Assembly (NCBI GenBank): GCA_009599575.1
Contig: VWND01000013.1
Span: 310,001 to 374,000 of the forward strand
Direction of reading: 5' to 3'
DNA: 64,000 nt
Origin: Blumeriella jaapii
Lineage: Eukaryota > Ascomycota > Leotiomycetes > Helotiales > Drepanopezizaceae
In this document: one piece after another, positions 22,578-35,205 of the stretch
Position numbering within the stretch: the stretch's first letter is position 1
Layout of the letters: each line of letters starts with the position of its first letter
Translations under genes and position numbers: made by a program
Notes under the pieces: generated by a model
What the model saw: the letters and a program-made list of their open reading frames with translations, nothing else
The model's database searches: none
What the model was told of the DNA's origin: nothing

Positions 22578-24703
22578 TCGGAGACCCTGAAGTCTTTTGA
22601 GAGGCGGTGGATGGTTGGCGGGGTGCTCGGTGGTAATATATGGGAGCTAAAAAAAAAAAACAAAAAAAAAAAAACTTGTGCGTGGGAATGCGATAACTAG
22701 GTCGCGGGTGAAAGCCGGGTGCTGATGACGGGCGCGCGCTACGGTTTTCAGTCTGAGATAGGTAGGATGTGAACAGGCTGGGTTGGTTGGTTGGTTGGTT
22801 GGTTGGTTGGTTGGTTGGTTGGTACAGTACATAGCATAGGTACATTGCTTGTCCAAGAGAACGAAAAGAAGCGTGTGCTGCGACATGTCCCAAATCCGAA
22901 GAATCATACAGTACCTATGTACCTACCTATGTAGGTACCTATGTAAGGTACATGCACATTTACTTCAGTTGGTGACTACACACACAGGCCGGAGAATCAC
23001 CACGCAAAGTAGAAACAGCGGTATCAATCAATCAATCAATGCTTGCAAGCGCTCTCGAGGGGAAACGATAGCACGGAGCAGTCAGTCAGTACAGTACAGA
23101 ACTGTACATGCTATTCGGAAGCAATACTCGACCAAAAGGCCCGGTTCAATCAAGGATGGGGCACGGTACTGTATGTAATGTAGGTATGTAGTTCCTCCCG
23201 GCAGCATCAAATCGACTCCGTGAGATGCCGTGGCTGCGGGAGAGAATCCCCGGATCACAGGCGGCGCCGAGAACGGGGAAGAGGATCCCGCTGTGATGGA
23301 GGTTCCGAATGCTTCTCCCGAGCAGGTAAAATCGAGGGTACTACCGAGCACTCGATTCGACCAAGCGGAAACCCGAGCCTCTAGATCTCGGCTGGGGTTA
23401 CAAAAAAGTCTGTCTGTCTGTCTGTCTGTCTCTATTGCCCACCCAATTTTGTTTGTACAGTACAGTATCAGACAACAGAGACTTGCGTTTCAGGCTCGTT
23501 TTTCGTCAGTCGATGCTTAGACGATGCTGCTGCTTCATGTGCTTTTCCTGGCTCTACCTACCTAGGTACCTACCTACCTTCCTACCTTGTCTGTGGAACT
23601 TACCTTAGGATGGATCAGCGAGCATCGCTCTCCTCCATCAGCAAAGAGGAAGAAGCATCACGCTCGAACCACAGACTCGACAACACCAAGCCAAGCCAGC
23701 CTCTGTTTGGGCCAGATACCCACAGCGGTGCGTACCTTGCAAGTCAAGCTACATACCTAGGTACCTACCTACCTATGCTGTTGTGACCGTCGCCGAGCAC
23801 ACCACTTACTCACTCACTCACTCACTGCACTCCACCACAGAGCTCGGGACCTCTTCGAACCGATTCGCCTTTCCGGCGCCGTCGTCTGCCTCGGCGTTCC
23901 CTTCTCTAGGCAGGTACCTAGGGAGGGAGGGAGGGATATTCGCCAGAACACCACCACCACCACCTCCACACCGCTGTGCGCGACGTTCCCGTTTTCCCCG
24001 AGCAGAAGCCCCCAAGAAGCGCGCCGCGGAACCGCCGGATGCTGTGAACGTACCTAGGTATGCATGCAGCCCTTTCCCTCCCGTCTGCGTACGCCCTCGC
24101 GCGCACCGTGGACGACGTGCTCCGAGTCGGCGGCAGGTTTCTCCAACAGCAGACAGAGCTGTACTTTCCAATGCTGTTGGGTTTATCCATTCTCGGGGGG
24201 TTTGAGATGATGGGTTTGGTTTCGCGGTCCGAGAAGTCAAGATAGAAGAAGTGGGAGGAACGAGAAAAAAGGTAAGGGGGGGGGGGGGGGGTCGATTGGA
24301 ATACTAGCTCCAACTTGGTTCCAGATTGCTTTCACTTAACTTACAAATTCCCCTGTTCCAAATCCCAAGCAGCTGTGACTAAAAGTTGCCAAAGACGTGG
24401 TTTACCGGGTAAGAAGGTGCGACGAGCACTCGCGGTGGGGATTCACCATGTTTCTTTCAATCAACGCTTACCTTTTGCTCCCTTCCCGTTTCTATCAGCG
24501 TTGCAGTTACGATTAGGCAAGTCAATGCGGAATTCGAAAAACATCCCCGCACATGAAATTCGGATCGCAGTGCGAGGCGGGAGATAGAAACCTGAGCAGA
24601 AACGGTAGCTTTTGAAAACAAGAAGTAGTCCACCTTTCGTTCCTGCATTTCTCATCCTCATCCACGTCCTCACTACCCGGGTATCACGTCGTCTTCTGCG
24701 TAG
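22578..24703. repeat. Non-coding region with GGTT, CCTACCTAGGTAGG and poly-G tracts
   Basis: No gene is supported in 2.1 kb. There is a (GGTT)n array at 22781-22822, CCTACC/TAGGTA tracts at about 22910-22945, 23555-23590 and 23750-23775, TCTG repeats at 23408-23430, ACTC repeats at 23805-23827 and a G run at 24276-24291. The open frames between 23783 and 24313 overlap these repeats and look spurious. Confidence 0.6.
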
Positions 24704-26143
24704 CTACTTCAGTTTCTTGGCCTCCTCTTCCTCGTGGTACGGATGCTTGATGGTCAGACACCAGATGTCGAGATAATCGCAGATGGTAACAATAACATCG
24801 ACCTATTTCGCTTTAGCCCGCGTCTGGCAAATTTCGTAAGAGAGCAGGGATACTCACGACAAAACTTCCGTAGACCCCAATGGCCATGCCCAACATGGAA
24901 AACACATACGCAACCTGGTACACGCCACTCCCCAGCGCACTCGGCCACCCGAATCCAAGGTACTGCTTCAAGAAAGGTCCCAAGGAGTCGAAGACGCCGT
25001 AAGCGATTGGCAGCACCAGAACATTGTAGTAGGGGAAGTCGAGCTTGACCAGGTGCGCTGTGATCATCTGCCCGACCGAGTAAGCGTTGACGAGGCCAGC
25101 GAAGAAGATGAAGGGCACGAGATGGTTGTGGAGGATTTCGGGGTTGAGCCAGAGGTAGGCTGGGATCAAGGTCCATGTGACAAAAAAGGGGACCAGGCCG
25201 AGGAGGGCGCCGCGGGATTTGTCGCCGCGCTCGCGGCGGACCTTAATCACGTTGAGGGCGCTGCGGATTCGGTTAGACGGGACTCGGTATGCAAGAGAGC
25301 GAGCTTACGACTGGACAGTGTTGAGGACAAGGAGGCTAGCCCCTTGCACCATGTACCACTCGTTAAATGCGAGGTTGTAGATGTAGTCCGGGATGAAAGC
25401 GTAGTGGGGGACGCCCACCGTCTTGAGCATGCCTTGTTGCCAAAAGCTGGCTCCGCCCTTGATGGCCGTAAAGGCGTAGACCAGAGTCAAGAGGACGATC
25501 CCTTCAACAGGGCCGGAAACGATGCCGAGCGTGAGGGTCTTGGTGTGGTACTCGTCCCAGGTTTGTACGTAGAAGGTAAGTAGGGCTGAGTGGGTTAGCA
25601 GATGCTGACCGGTTGGGAGAGGGAGGGCGCATACCTCCGAATAGGGTCATCACAGTCTTCCAGCCCATTCCCATGTTCTGCGAAGCAGCAAAGATGAGGA
25701 CTTCAAGGGAAGTGTTGACGGCATCGACGCCGTGGTCGAAGAGCTCTCCCAGAGGTCCGCTTTGACGAGTCCGTCGCCTGCGACGACATCAGTTTCTGCC
25801 AACCTGCCTGGCATGGCAAGCAAGAGGTGACCTACGCCTGAGAACCATCGACGGCATCAAAAGTCTGGTACAAGAACAGCCCAATCGCCCAGCTCGCATA
25901 CACCCAAGGCGGGCAATCCTGGTCCAGCGTCGGATTGTACCACAACATCGTCAAGACGTTGACAATCACGAAACTGAACCCGCTGAGAGTAATCAGATTC
26001 GGGGCCATCCACATGGGGAAGCATTTTATAACGACGTGGGTGTAGAAGGGCTTCAGCACGTAACGCGACAGCAGCGAGTGGTCAACGCCCGAGTATTTGT
26101 ACTGCTTCAGGTTGGGCAGGTCCTGCTGTCGCACATAGACCAT
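24704..26143 (-). CDS. CDP-alcohol phosphotransferase (choline/ethanolamine phosphotransferase), five exons
   Basis: Exons 26143-25836, 25777-25635, 25585-25309, 25260-24858 and 24802-24704 join in frame to 409 aa; introns are 58, 49, 48 and 55 bp. The enzyme makes phosphatidylcholine and/or phosphatidylethanolamine from CDP-choline/ethanolamine and diacylglycerol in the ER (Kennedy pathway). The signature DG..AR..G..D..D is rebuilt exactly across intron 1: VDGSQAR then RTRQSGPLGELFDHGVD. About eight to ten hydrophobic segments follow, and the conserved C-terminus TICDYLDIWCLTIKHPYH is present. The last exon is only 33 codons. Just upstream of the start, the mRNA leader would contain CAA and GAC trinucleotide runs (26146-26202). 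Sequence alone does not separate Cpt1 from Ept1. Confidence 0.94.
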
Positions 26144-26780
26144 CTTGGCGGCTGTTGCTGTTGTTGTTGTTGTTGACGTCGTCGTCGTCGTCGTCGTCGT
26201 CCGAGTGAGGGCGGTAGTGATGGGGTGGAAGGATGTTGAAGTTCTCAGTCTCAGTCAGAAAGTCGATTCATCGCAAATACGCGACAGGATTCTTGACACG
26301 CGACGCCAAGGCCGCAACGTCATTTCTGGCTTCTCGCTTCTGAATAGGGGTCGATGTTTACATAGGTGAGTGTGAATAGCTTCTTTTTCTGCTGTCCATC
26401 AGTATCATGTTCCTCTTACATACCTTCATAACAATAATCCTCGCTACTCCGACCATGGATCTCGTGGATCTGTCTAGGCTGTATGTCGCTTTTGCAGTAG
26501 CTGATGAGACTCTGGCATGCGCATCTTCCTTCGTTCGCCTGTTGATACGCGTACACGGCACCTGGAATGGATCGTAAATCTTGATCATACTATCAATTGT
26601 TGATTACTAGACATTGTACACTGCTTGGTCATTCTTGCGTCATTAATCATGTCCCAACGCCAGGTCTAAATGCAGCCTAACCACCGTATCCGTACATCCC
26701 CATGTAAAACAACGCTGCGTAGCACGTCCAGACCACACCCTTCTCAGCCGACTGCAAACGCAAAACACACACATCCCACT
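26144..26780. other. Intergenic; trinucleotide repeat in leader of the phosphotransferase gene
   Basis: A GTT-then-GTC trinucleotide array (about 26157-26202) lies directly upstream of the phosphotransferase start. The rest shows nothing coding and should contain the 3' UTR of the transporter gene. Confidence 0.6.
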
Positions 26781-28683
26781 TCATGCCTCTCCCTTCTCGA
26801 GATCCTTATCGGGATCTTGGGATCGGGGACCATCAGGCTGCCCGAGCCTGGGACTGTCAGGGTGCCCGACCGCAGTCTCCTGGCTATGATTGGGTTGTTC
26901 CGCGGTCCTTTTCTCGCCATGGTGGCCTTCATGAGAGGGCCTACCCTCATCCGACTCGCTGTCGTCGCTATTGTGCTCCTCTGGGGGGCTGTTTTCTCGT
27001 TGCTGAACCTGCTCGTTCGGGCTTGGAGTCGGTGCGAACTTCGACCTCTCGCGGATCGGGCCTCCGTATTTGTAGAAGACGAACGGAATGGGGGCAAGAA
27101 GTACAGCAACCCCACCGATCAATGAGCCGCCTCCGCCGACTCCGAGCGCATCGAACATGTACTGGGTGAACAGCGGCGCGGCGGCACCAGCTGCTGATCG
27201 ACACACCGTGTTCGCGGCCAGTGCGCTCGCAGCATACATCAAGTAAGTGTCGGTGAGATAGTTGAGATAGGCCACGAAAATGAGGAGGATGGCCATGCCC
27301 AGACAGGCGCCGGCAATCGTAGGGACAATCCACGGCACGCTGTTGTACTCTCCGGTCCAAGCGAACCAGAACATCGTGACTGGAAATAACACTCCCGCAA
27401 ACATCGCCACTTGCAGCCTGTCTTCCGGAACAGACTTGTGACCAGCCTCCATCTTCTTTCGATCGTGAGCCGACACCGCGAAGATCAGCATACCGCCAGC
27501 GAATGCTCCGATCGCGGTTCCAATCAGAGGCAGCTCCCCAACTCCCGCGTTCCAGCCTCGCTTCTGCTGGAAGACAACGGGGTAGATAGTGAAGAGCATG
27601 TAGAGCAGCATGTAGACAACGGAGAGATAGATTGCCACCATAAGAGAGATGGGGTCAACCAGAAGCCGCCAAGGCCGGGTCAAGGCGATCTTGAAGATTC
27701 CCCCCAGCGTTCGATCGGTAACTTCAATTGGGGCTTTGATGTCCTCGTAGCCGGGTATCTGGAGGCGCCTTAAACGGCGGGCCTTGTTAAACAGCACGAT
27801 CGGCGCCAGCGTCTCGGGGATGGTGAACATCAGAAGCTCGGTGATTCCGCCAAACCAGAGCAGCACGTAGAAGATCCACCTCCAGTCTTCCTTCAGTTGC
27901 AGGAAACCACCAATGACGGGACCAAGCGCAGGACCAACAAAGGTCATCATCGAGAACAAGGCCATCGCGTTTCCTCTCTCGACCGGGCCCCAGATGTCGG
28001 CGAGAACTCCAGGGGCGTTGGAGAGCGGAGCACTGGCCATGGTTCCAGTGATGAAGCGCCCGATGATGAGCGCGGCAAAGTTGGGCGCGAATGCGCAGAG
28101 GAAGTTGAAGACCAGGTACAGCGTGAAGGAGATGTAGAAGATCCATCTCCGGCCGTAGAATTCCGACAGAGGGGCCCAGAACAAGGGACCAAAGCAGTAA
28201 CCCAGAAGGAACACAGTTGTTACCAGGGCCGCAGCTTCGCGTGACACATGGAGCTTTTCCGCGATGCTCTCTAACGTGGCGGATGGGCCAGACGAGGCGA
28301 ACGTGGCGTTCACAACCATGAGCACCGAGACGACGGTAATGTACCAGCGACGACGGGAGGACCAGTTCTTGGGATTCTCAATGTCCCCTTCGTGGAAGTC
28401 GAGGAGGCCATCTCGGTTTGTGTACGGCTTTTCTGTTCTCTCGAGGGCTTTCGATCGGTAGGGCTTCGCCGTCGGCCTCGACAGCAGGCGTTCTATCGTA
28501 TCCTGCAAAAATCAGCATGGGCCAGGTGAGCATAGCGAGAATCTGGGATTCCCTCCCGAAGCTCAATCAATCTGCATGATGGCAGATGGAAATAAGCTTC
28601 CCAAGACTGTTAAGCTTCTTCTCAAAAGAAAGCATCCCGCATAAGGGCCTGGGCGACGACGCATGAGACAACCCACTTACCAT
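26781..28683 (-). CDS. Major facilitator transporter, DHA1 drug:H+ antiporter family
   Basis: The main exon 28502-26781 encodes 573 residues with twelve membrane spans. Family motifs are the N-terminal IENPKNWSS, motif A PLSEFYGRRW, and the antiporter motif C GPALGPVIGGF. Such plasma-membrane proteins expel drugs, polyamines or toxic metabolites with proton exchange; the substrate is unknown. The final 85 residues are hydrophilic, acidic and Pro/His-rich and should be cytosolic. The main exon has no in-frame ATG near its start and is preceded by TTTTTGCAG. The best model puts the ATG alone at 28683-28681, directly followed by GTAAGT, so a 178-bp intron separates the start codon from the rest (total 574 aa). 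That first exon is an inference. Confidence 0.88.
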
Positions 28684-31028
28684 GTACACAACGATGTTAC
28701 GCGACAACCCAGTCTGCGGCCGGGATGGACTATATCAGGCTGCGCAACAAATCGTATTTCGCGCGGCGTGTCGACAAGTGCACAGCAACCGAGGTCGTGG
28801 GTAAGAAAAAGGTGCGAGGAGAGCAAGACGAGAACTACGAACGGGAGGGACCTCCCTCCTAAATAACACCAGAAGAGCCGAGCGTAAAGGACGACACCAG
28901 CATTTAGCATCGCGACTGTAGGCCGGATTTAGCCAAGACTGTAACACGAAGACGAGATGGTGCGCTGCCATTGGCTGCGTGCACGATGAATAGGCACGGG
29001 CAGACGGTTAGACGGCATCGCGGCGATGTGGCGTTGGTACGACATCGGACGGAGATATGATGACGGTACGGTAGTTGGGATCGAAGACGGACTTTGTGCC
29101 GATGGGAGGAGGAGGGAGATAGGCAGGCATGGCGTTTAGGAAATTCGGGGTCTTCGGATGTTTGCAAGGCTACCTACCTTACCTAGGTAGGTAAGTCGGG
29201 ACGGCGAAGTTACTCATTGAAGACGTGAAAAAGCGTCACTGGCGTCACTGGAAAGGGAGCGGGGTAAGTGAGCGGTTTTGGAGAAGAGCGGAAATGTTTT
29301 GATAAGTCCAGACTGTGTGTTCTGAGACGATATTGACTTGAGTACATGACTGTTGACCGAAAGAAAAGAGCTTCGGCAAGTTTGGAATGGCTGGTCAAAT
29401 CGATGTTGAGTGGATTACATAATTGTGAAATGGAATAGAAATGCTATGACAGTATTGCATGTTCGTCGGAAAGCCGGAAAGCCGGAGTCTGCGAAAATAA
29501 GACTAGACTGTATCTCTGGAATATCCTACAGTCATATTTGGATTTACAAAATTTCAAGCTTGCATTAATGTCGATCAGTTTCCATTGACGGCTTGCTTTT
29601 TTCATTTTGTGATTGAGATTTTACTGTTTGTTGATCTTTTGCTGATGATGTTTCGCTAGTGGTATTTCGCTAATGGTCTTTCGCTGTTGACATTTGGAAT
29701 CTTCGTGATCATGCCGCCGATGGCACCACGGAACTCCCTTCCGACCCGTTTTCCATTCAGAACCATGCACACGGCATCCCGAAAGGCTTTGTGTGCCATC
29801 TCCCGTTCCTGGTCGGTATGCGCACGCTGCTTCGCAGAAGCCCAGAAACTCGTTCTCATGGCTCGGGTTGCATCACGGCGGGTGAAAGAGATGTGCGGAC
29901 TTCGGGACGGGAGGGTTTGCCGTGGCTCACTGGCGCCCCCTTCGCCGGACGTGGCGTATTCGGTTTATCATCCTTCAGGCCCTTGCGCGGCGCATCCTCC
30001 AAGATCATCTCCACGCACGGGATCCCTTACAGCGAGTCACGTCTCCAAAGTCCGATGGCCCGAGCCGCTCTTCCGCATCGCCTGGGAAAGCCTGGCCTCC
30101 AATCTCCATGACCGTGCCATCTGATGCGCGAGGGGGCCACTGTGGAACCCCCAGGAGAAGACAAGGACGAGGTGGCCAGAGACACGACATGTATGAAAGA
30201 GAGGGTTGGAGGGTCACCAAGCGCAGAGCATCTCGACTAATGATCTGGAAAGTCTCGAATTCAGGAAACTATCTGAGCTTAGAAATCGATGTTTGGCAAG
30301 TCCGGGCTCCAAGTTGAGGGACGATGAGGCAAATCGTCGTATCATTGCAGCTGAAAAGTAGTGAATCTAATGCTGGGCTTAGGGTTTTGATGGACGATGC
30401 TTGAGCATTTGAACAAGAGTAAATAGTACCGCAAATAGGCTAAATGAGATGTGAGAAAACATCGGATACTCAAACCAATACGACGTGCACCCGAGTAGAT
30501 CGGGCTGCCGAGTGGTGATTCGACAGCTTTGGAGTGGAATGGAGTTTATGTTCCTCAAGCAGTGACAATATCAGCAGGTACTAAAAAATGTTTCATCAGT
30601 GATCAATTAAGTAAAACCTTTCAGAGATTTCTAAAATGAATAAGTTTGCAAACAGGCAAACCATGAAGGTGTAAACGTATTTGATATGTAAAAAGAGGAT
30701 GCTATTTTAACAGGTCGGAAAAGAGCCTTCAAAGCAAAAGATCCCGTCCTTATCGATCGAGCTTGTAGTACACGTGACTATCATGTCTTTGTCACGTGAT
30801 AAGCGAAACCTGTTTATGTGACAGTGTCACACAAGAACCCAAGTAGCACAACAGCACTCGCCACCCATGTGTAAGAGCAACAACAATTAAGTGATCGTTT
30901 TCATTTTGTGGACCTCTTTGACTTGATATTGAGACCAAAAGATCCCAGGGTCTGGCGTTCCTTAAACCATTATTTAGACAGCGATTCAAAAATGTACCGA
31001 TTGCTCAACAACTCCATCTCGCTAGCCC
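28684..31028. other. Intergenic, 2.3 kb
   Basis: The left end is the transporter promoter. A CCTTACCTAGGTAGGTAAG palindrome lies at 29175-29193. CACGTG occurs at 30771-30776 and TCACGTGA at 30792-30799. A protein-like but broken stretch is listed separately (29656-30125). Otherwise nothing is recognisable. Confidence 0.5.
29656..30125 (-). pseudogene. Possible broken coding region
   Basis: On the minus strand three adjacent open segments in different frames look protein-like: one with IGGQAFPGDAEERLGPSD, one with MILEDAPRKGLKDDKPN, and one with MRTSFWASAKQRAH leading to EFRGAIGGMITKIPN. They abut with one-base offsets and no introns. This may be a gene with frameshifts or chance. I do not recognise a family. 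Confidence 0.25.
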
Positions 31029-33921
31029 TTAAGAAACCGACCCAATAACAAGAGCTGCCACCCCTTCCTCTTCACTGCGGACGACGATTTTGCTTGTAAC
31101 GCCTGATTTTGTAGAGTACGCCATCCGAATGTTGGCGACGACTCGGCCCCCCGTGACGGTTTTGCCAAAGAGCTGAGGGTGTGTGTAGTGGTGTTGATCG
31201 GCACGTCTGTACCTTCGAGCGGCTGTAACGAAAGGGTCTTGGCAAGTTGCTCAGTGGCATCTGCAATGCTCTTGACCCCACTGAGTTGCAGGGTCTCCTC
31301 AGCCTCCTCACCAGTAGCACCGACTTGCTCCCAAATGTGGTTAAAGTTGCCGGCAAATGCAGGGACAACATAATCACTTCCTGTAAGCTCGAGATCCTCG
31401 ACCTGGTATTCGTCGTCGTATCCGCTCGCCTCTGGCTCACCGGTTGTAGGATCAATTTCCTTTGTGGTAAACTTCAGAATGTTGGTGAAGCTACTGGCCG
31501 AGAAAGAGCCCTCTCCATTGACCTTCTTAAACGACACATAGATGGTGCCTGGCTCATCAGTGACGAGTTTGGCGGCTGGGATGATGAAGTCCTCCTCGAG
31601 TTCCTCTTCTTCCGCCGGCGTAGCAACAACGGAAACGTCCTCAAGCACAGTGTCTGGGAGAGTGTTCTTGACCTCGTACTGCAGCACAATGTGCTCCTTG
31701 AAAATGTGCTTGACCACGCTAACAACGTACTCCGTCTCGGACTCGGTCAGCTCAACAACAGGCGATGACTTCAACACACTTCCATATGCCTTCATCTCCG
31801 GAATCTGAAGGAGCGCTTGTTGGTATTTCTGAGACACAGCAGAAGCTGTTGCTGCAGCCTCGGCGCCGGTTGGTGTAGATTTGGTTGGGCCAGCCTTCGG
31901 TGCTTTGATTGTAGGAGTGATGGTGGTGAGTTTCTTCGTTCTATCTTCCGCATCTGCTTGCTCCTTGGTGACCACTGGAATAGCAGCAATATCGAATGGG
32001 TTCTCGAAGGTTGATTTGTCGTCTGCTGTGACGTACATGACCAATTGGTGCTCGAAATATGGAAGTGCAAACATGTTTTCTGACAAGTCAGCAACGCAAT
32101 GCAAACATCCGAGATTCATTCTTACCGTTTTTGATGAATCGATCGGCCAGCTCATCAGGCTCAGACATAAGTCTCAAGTTCAACGCAGCTCGGTCTCGAA
32201 CTTCGTCATCAACATCGTCCAAACATCTCGTGAGCAGAACTGTAACACTGCGCTTGACCTCAGGGTCCTTCTGTCCAACACCGAACTTCGCCAACGCTGT
32301 GACTGCTGCCGCTCTGACAATTGCATTTTCGAGCACAACTCGATTGTAGATGTACCGAACATATTTAGTTGGTTGGGTTGTTTTGGGTCCTTCCAATCCG
32401 AGAAGATGGAGAATTCGGACAGCCAATTTTGTGAATTCACAGTCCTCAATGAACTCGCATAGATGAGCGAGCGCATCCTCCTTGGAGTCTGGAACGAATT
32501 TGATCAAGTCGAACATGCTCTCCACCACGGCACGCTTGAATTCATACCCCCCCTCGTCTCGTAAAATGCCGCTCAAGAAAGCCAGCATTCCAGCTTGCTT
32601 GTTGGGGAACTTGAGACAAAGCCCCCGGATAGCCTCCACGATCGTAATCTTGAATTCATCGGTAATGTCTGCCATGAAACCAGAGATTTGCTTAATCAGT
32701 CGGTCCACATTAGCTTCATTACCAGTCTTCAGAAGAGTTGTGAGGGCGAACGTAGCAATCGAACGGTTGGTGTTAGAGATGAGGAGTTCGATATCTGGAT
32801 TGCAGGAATGCACGGCTTGTGGCTTGAATGAAGCGAAGTTGTGGAGGATTCTGATGGCCGCAAATTTGGTAACAGCTCGTGGCGACGTCAAGAAAAGTTG
32901 CAATACGTGAATGGCCTGGGAAACCTCGGTATCTGTCACATCTCGCATGTCACAGATTGCCTTGGCCGCCTCGAAATTTACCATCTCACTCTTGTGTCGG
33001 AGCCAGCCGTCCAGAAGTTGAATCATAGGTTTCCGGAGTTGTGGATCCTCCTCTGCTAATTGTGCAGCCAATCGAACAAGCATAACGGTGGCTGCAGGGC
33101 TCTTTACTGCACCTGCAGTTCCAAATTGTTGAACCATCTTGACCAAAGCCATCCTGTCGTGCATTCTCATCTGGTACAAAAGTCCGATGGCGTGGTACTG
33201 TGTCATGGTGGAGTTGTTGACTGGCATCTGATTTCCAGAGGTAGAAAATCCAAGGGAGAATCCTCCAGATGATTTCGTAGAGGATGCGGCTTCCTGTGTT
33301 TCGCTCTGCCATCTTCGGACAACATCACGGGCTATGGGGAGAAGGTGGTATGAGGATACTAGGGCGGCTGAGGATACAGAAGGGTTCTTGTCAACAATGG
33401 CGGTCTTGATGACACGCTCGATACTTTGTACGGTCGATGCCTAACACCGTCAGACCCGTTCCTGCAGTCGCAGATGTGCCTACTCACGTCTATTATCCGG
33501 CAGAGTGCTCGAATGGCGTTCGGTCTGAAAACAGCGTCGGTTCCACCACCAGTATCTTTCATGATTGTACTTGTGACCATGATAATATCCTCTGCCGAAT
33601 GCGCCAACTCCTTGATGATAAGGTGGACCATTTGCCGTAAGCTGGCATCTTTGTTCTGGAACAACTTCGAGATTCCGAAGAATAGGGTGGTTGCTTCATT
33701 CGTAGGGAAACGCTCGCCGGTGTACAAGAGGAGCGCAATCTTCGTCAGAAGGATTCGGCATTTTCGAGGCTGGATAGGGGAGGAATTGAACAGTCGTGCT
33801 GTCCGGCGTTAGCTGTACTCGAGTAGGGGGGGGGATTTGACCAACCCTCCTGAAAGACGGAGGTTCTGTCCACCCTCATGATGCTTGTGTCGGCATCTTC
33901 GTCTTTCTTGCTGTAACTCAT
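31029..33921 (-). CDS. sec21: Coatomer subunit gamma (Sec21), four exons, one-base frameshift near the 3' end
   Basis: Exons 33921-33846, 33798-33488, 33440-32126 and 32079-31029; introns 47, 47 and 46 bp. With one base added the protein is 917 aa, the usual length. Gamma-COP is part of the COPI coat that drives retrograde Golgi-to-ER transport. The N-terminal adaptin-like solenoid (from ARLFNSSPIQPRKCRILLTK) fills exons 2-3. Exon 4 holds the acidic linker and the C-terminal appendage domain (ENMFALPYFEHQL onward, then VEDLELTGSDYVVPAFAGNF). The frame fails at about 31174: THTL should continue LFGKT, but the coding strand reads CTCAGCTC where CTCAAGCTC is needed. Beyond it the conserved ending (RMAYSTKSGVTSKIVVRSEE, stop TAA at 31029-31031) is intact in the next frame. 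Sec21 is essential in yeast, so a consensus error is the likelier cause. Confidence 0.95.
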
Positions 33922-35205
33922 GGCGAAAGAAGTGAGCTCCTCAGCTTCATGGATTGCAGGGGAGGAGGGGGATTTGGAGTATCTTCGTAGTTGAGGTGAT
34001 CTCGAAATCGCGGCAACGTAGCCAGAAGCGCCGTGGGTGCAGACTAGCTCAGACCAAGCGAGCGGAACAACTGGCGGGCGAATTTCGGGGCGGGATTCCG
34101 CCCAAACCAGGCAAAGGAATTTCCCAGACATTCATGTTCTACTGATTATATATCTCTCTTGTGATGCATTGCTTTGTCCTCTCGGTCTTCAGGATCAGCT
34201 GGACCTCGCAAGCCCTTATCTTTGCTGATTGCTTTGTCGCGATTAACTGTACCAGAGTGTTATCAACGATGTCACAGCTAGCAGTAGCATTGGCGGTTAT
34301 CGGATTGGAAGTCTGTCTAGAGAATCCAAGACCAGAAATTGCTTCCAGCACATGCATGTTGATGTTGAACTACAGCTAAGATCATGGACAATGGCCATTG
34401 ATCAATGATATCTTGTTGCTTCATGTACATGGCGGTGTGTTCAATCCTCGTGGCCGTCCGGGTAGCCTTTTTGGAGGCGTTCTGGGACGCAGCATGTTTC
34501 CTTCAAGCTCTGTTTTGCTGGTCCAAAACAAAAGCACCACTATAACTAGGATCCACTATACTGACAGCTGGGTCTACTGATCATTGAGAGAATACATTGA
34601 TCAAGATGCATCCTTTGGCTCGGATCATCGGGGGCTACGAAAGTACGTTCACTAACTTACGTTAGTACACAATCGCTCGAGCATGTATTGCCCATTACCA
34701 CAAGTCAAAATCCCTATAGACTGTTTTACACTGTTTTCTGGACGCACAAGCAATTTTCGTACACTTACAATTCAATATCAGCATCCTTCCTGCTCCTTCG
34801 CAAGCTGTGACAGTTGAACGCTCTGGTGTGGCAAGGACAGGTCTAGTTTCGCAACGCAAGCAGACACACAACAGTGGTCAAGCGAAAACAAATGCTAGCG
34901 GTGGTGGTCCGGCTCATCACTTACGAAGTACAAATGGCACGCAGAACCCAAGCAAAAAATAACGCTTAGCATCGTGCTGCTGGGCAACATTTGCAACTAC
35001 TCAGATTCTCCTGAGGAGGCAAGCAAGTAGCGAGCGTCCGAGGACCAAGGAAATCGAACCCGACACTTGGCGCCAGCACCAACCGCTCGCGGGGTACCCG
35101 AATATCTTCGAGTGCCCCCAAACGCCAAAAAGATGAAAACAACGCCGATAAGCAAAGGTCGCGCAGTTCAACCAACAAACCAAAAAAAAAACACGAAAAA
35201 AAAAA
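33922..35205. other. Intergenic between sec21 and tRNA-Glu
   Basis: The first part is the sec21 promoter. I find no gene in the rest. Directly next to the tRNA are two long A runs on the plus strand (35182-35191 and 35196-35205). Confidence 0.55.
35196..35205 (-). terminator. Pol III terminator of tRNA-Glu
   Basis: Ten consecutive T on the coding (minus) strand start immediately after the discriminator base, followed by a second T run a few bases on. This is a strong RNA polymerase III terminator. Confidence 0.85.

Noticed and set aside
23783..24313. Several overlapping frames of 90-140 codons on both strands
   Set aside because: Made of Pro/Arg-rich translations of GC-rich repeats; no start context, introns or family.
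35030..35105. GGTTCGATTTCC on the minus strand resembling a tRNA B box
   Set aside because: The flanking bases form no T-stem or acceptor stem, so it is not a tRNA.
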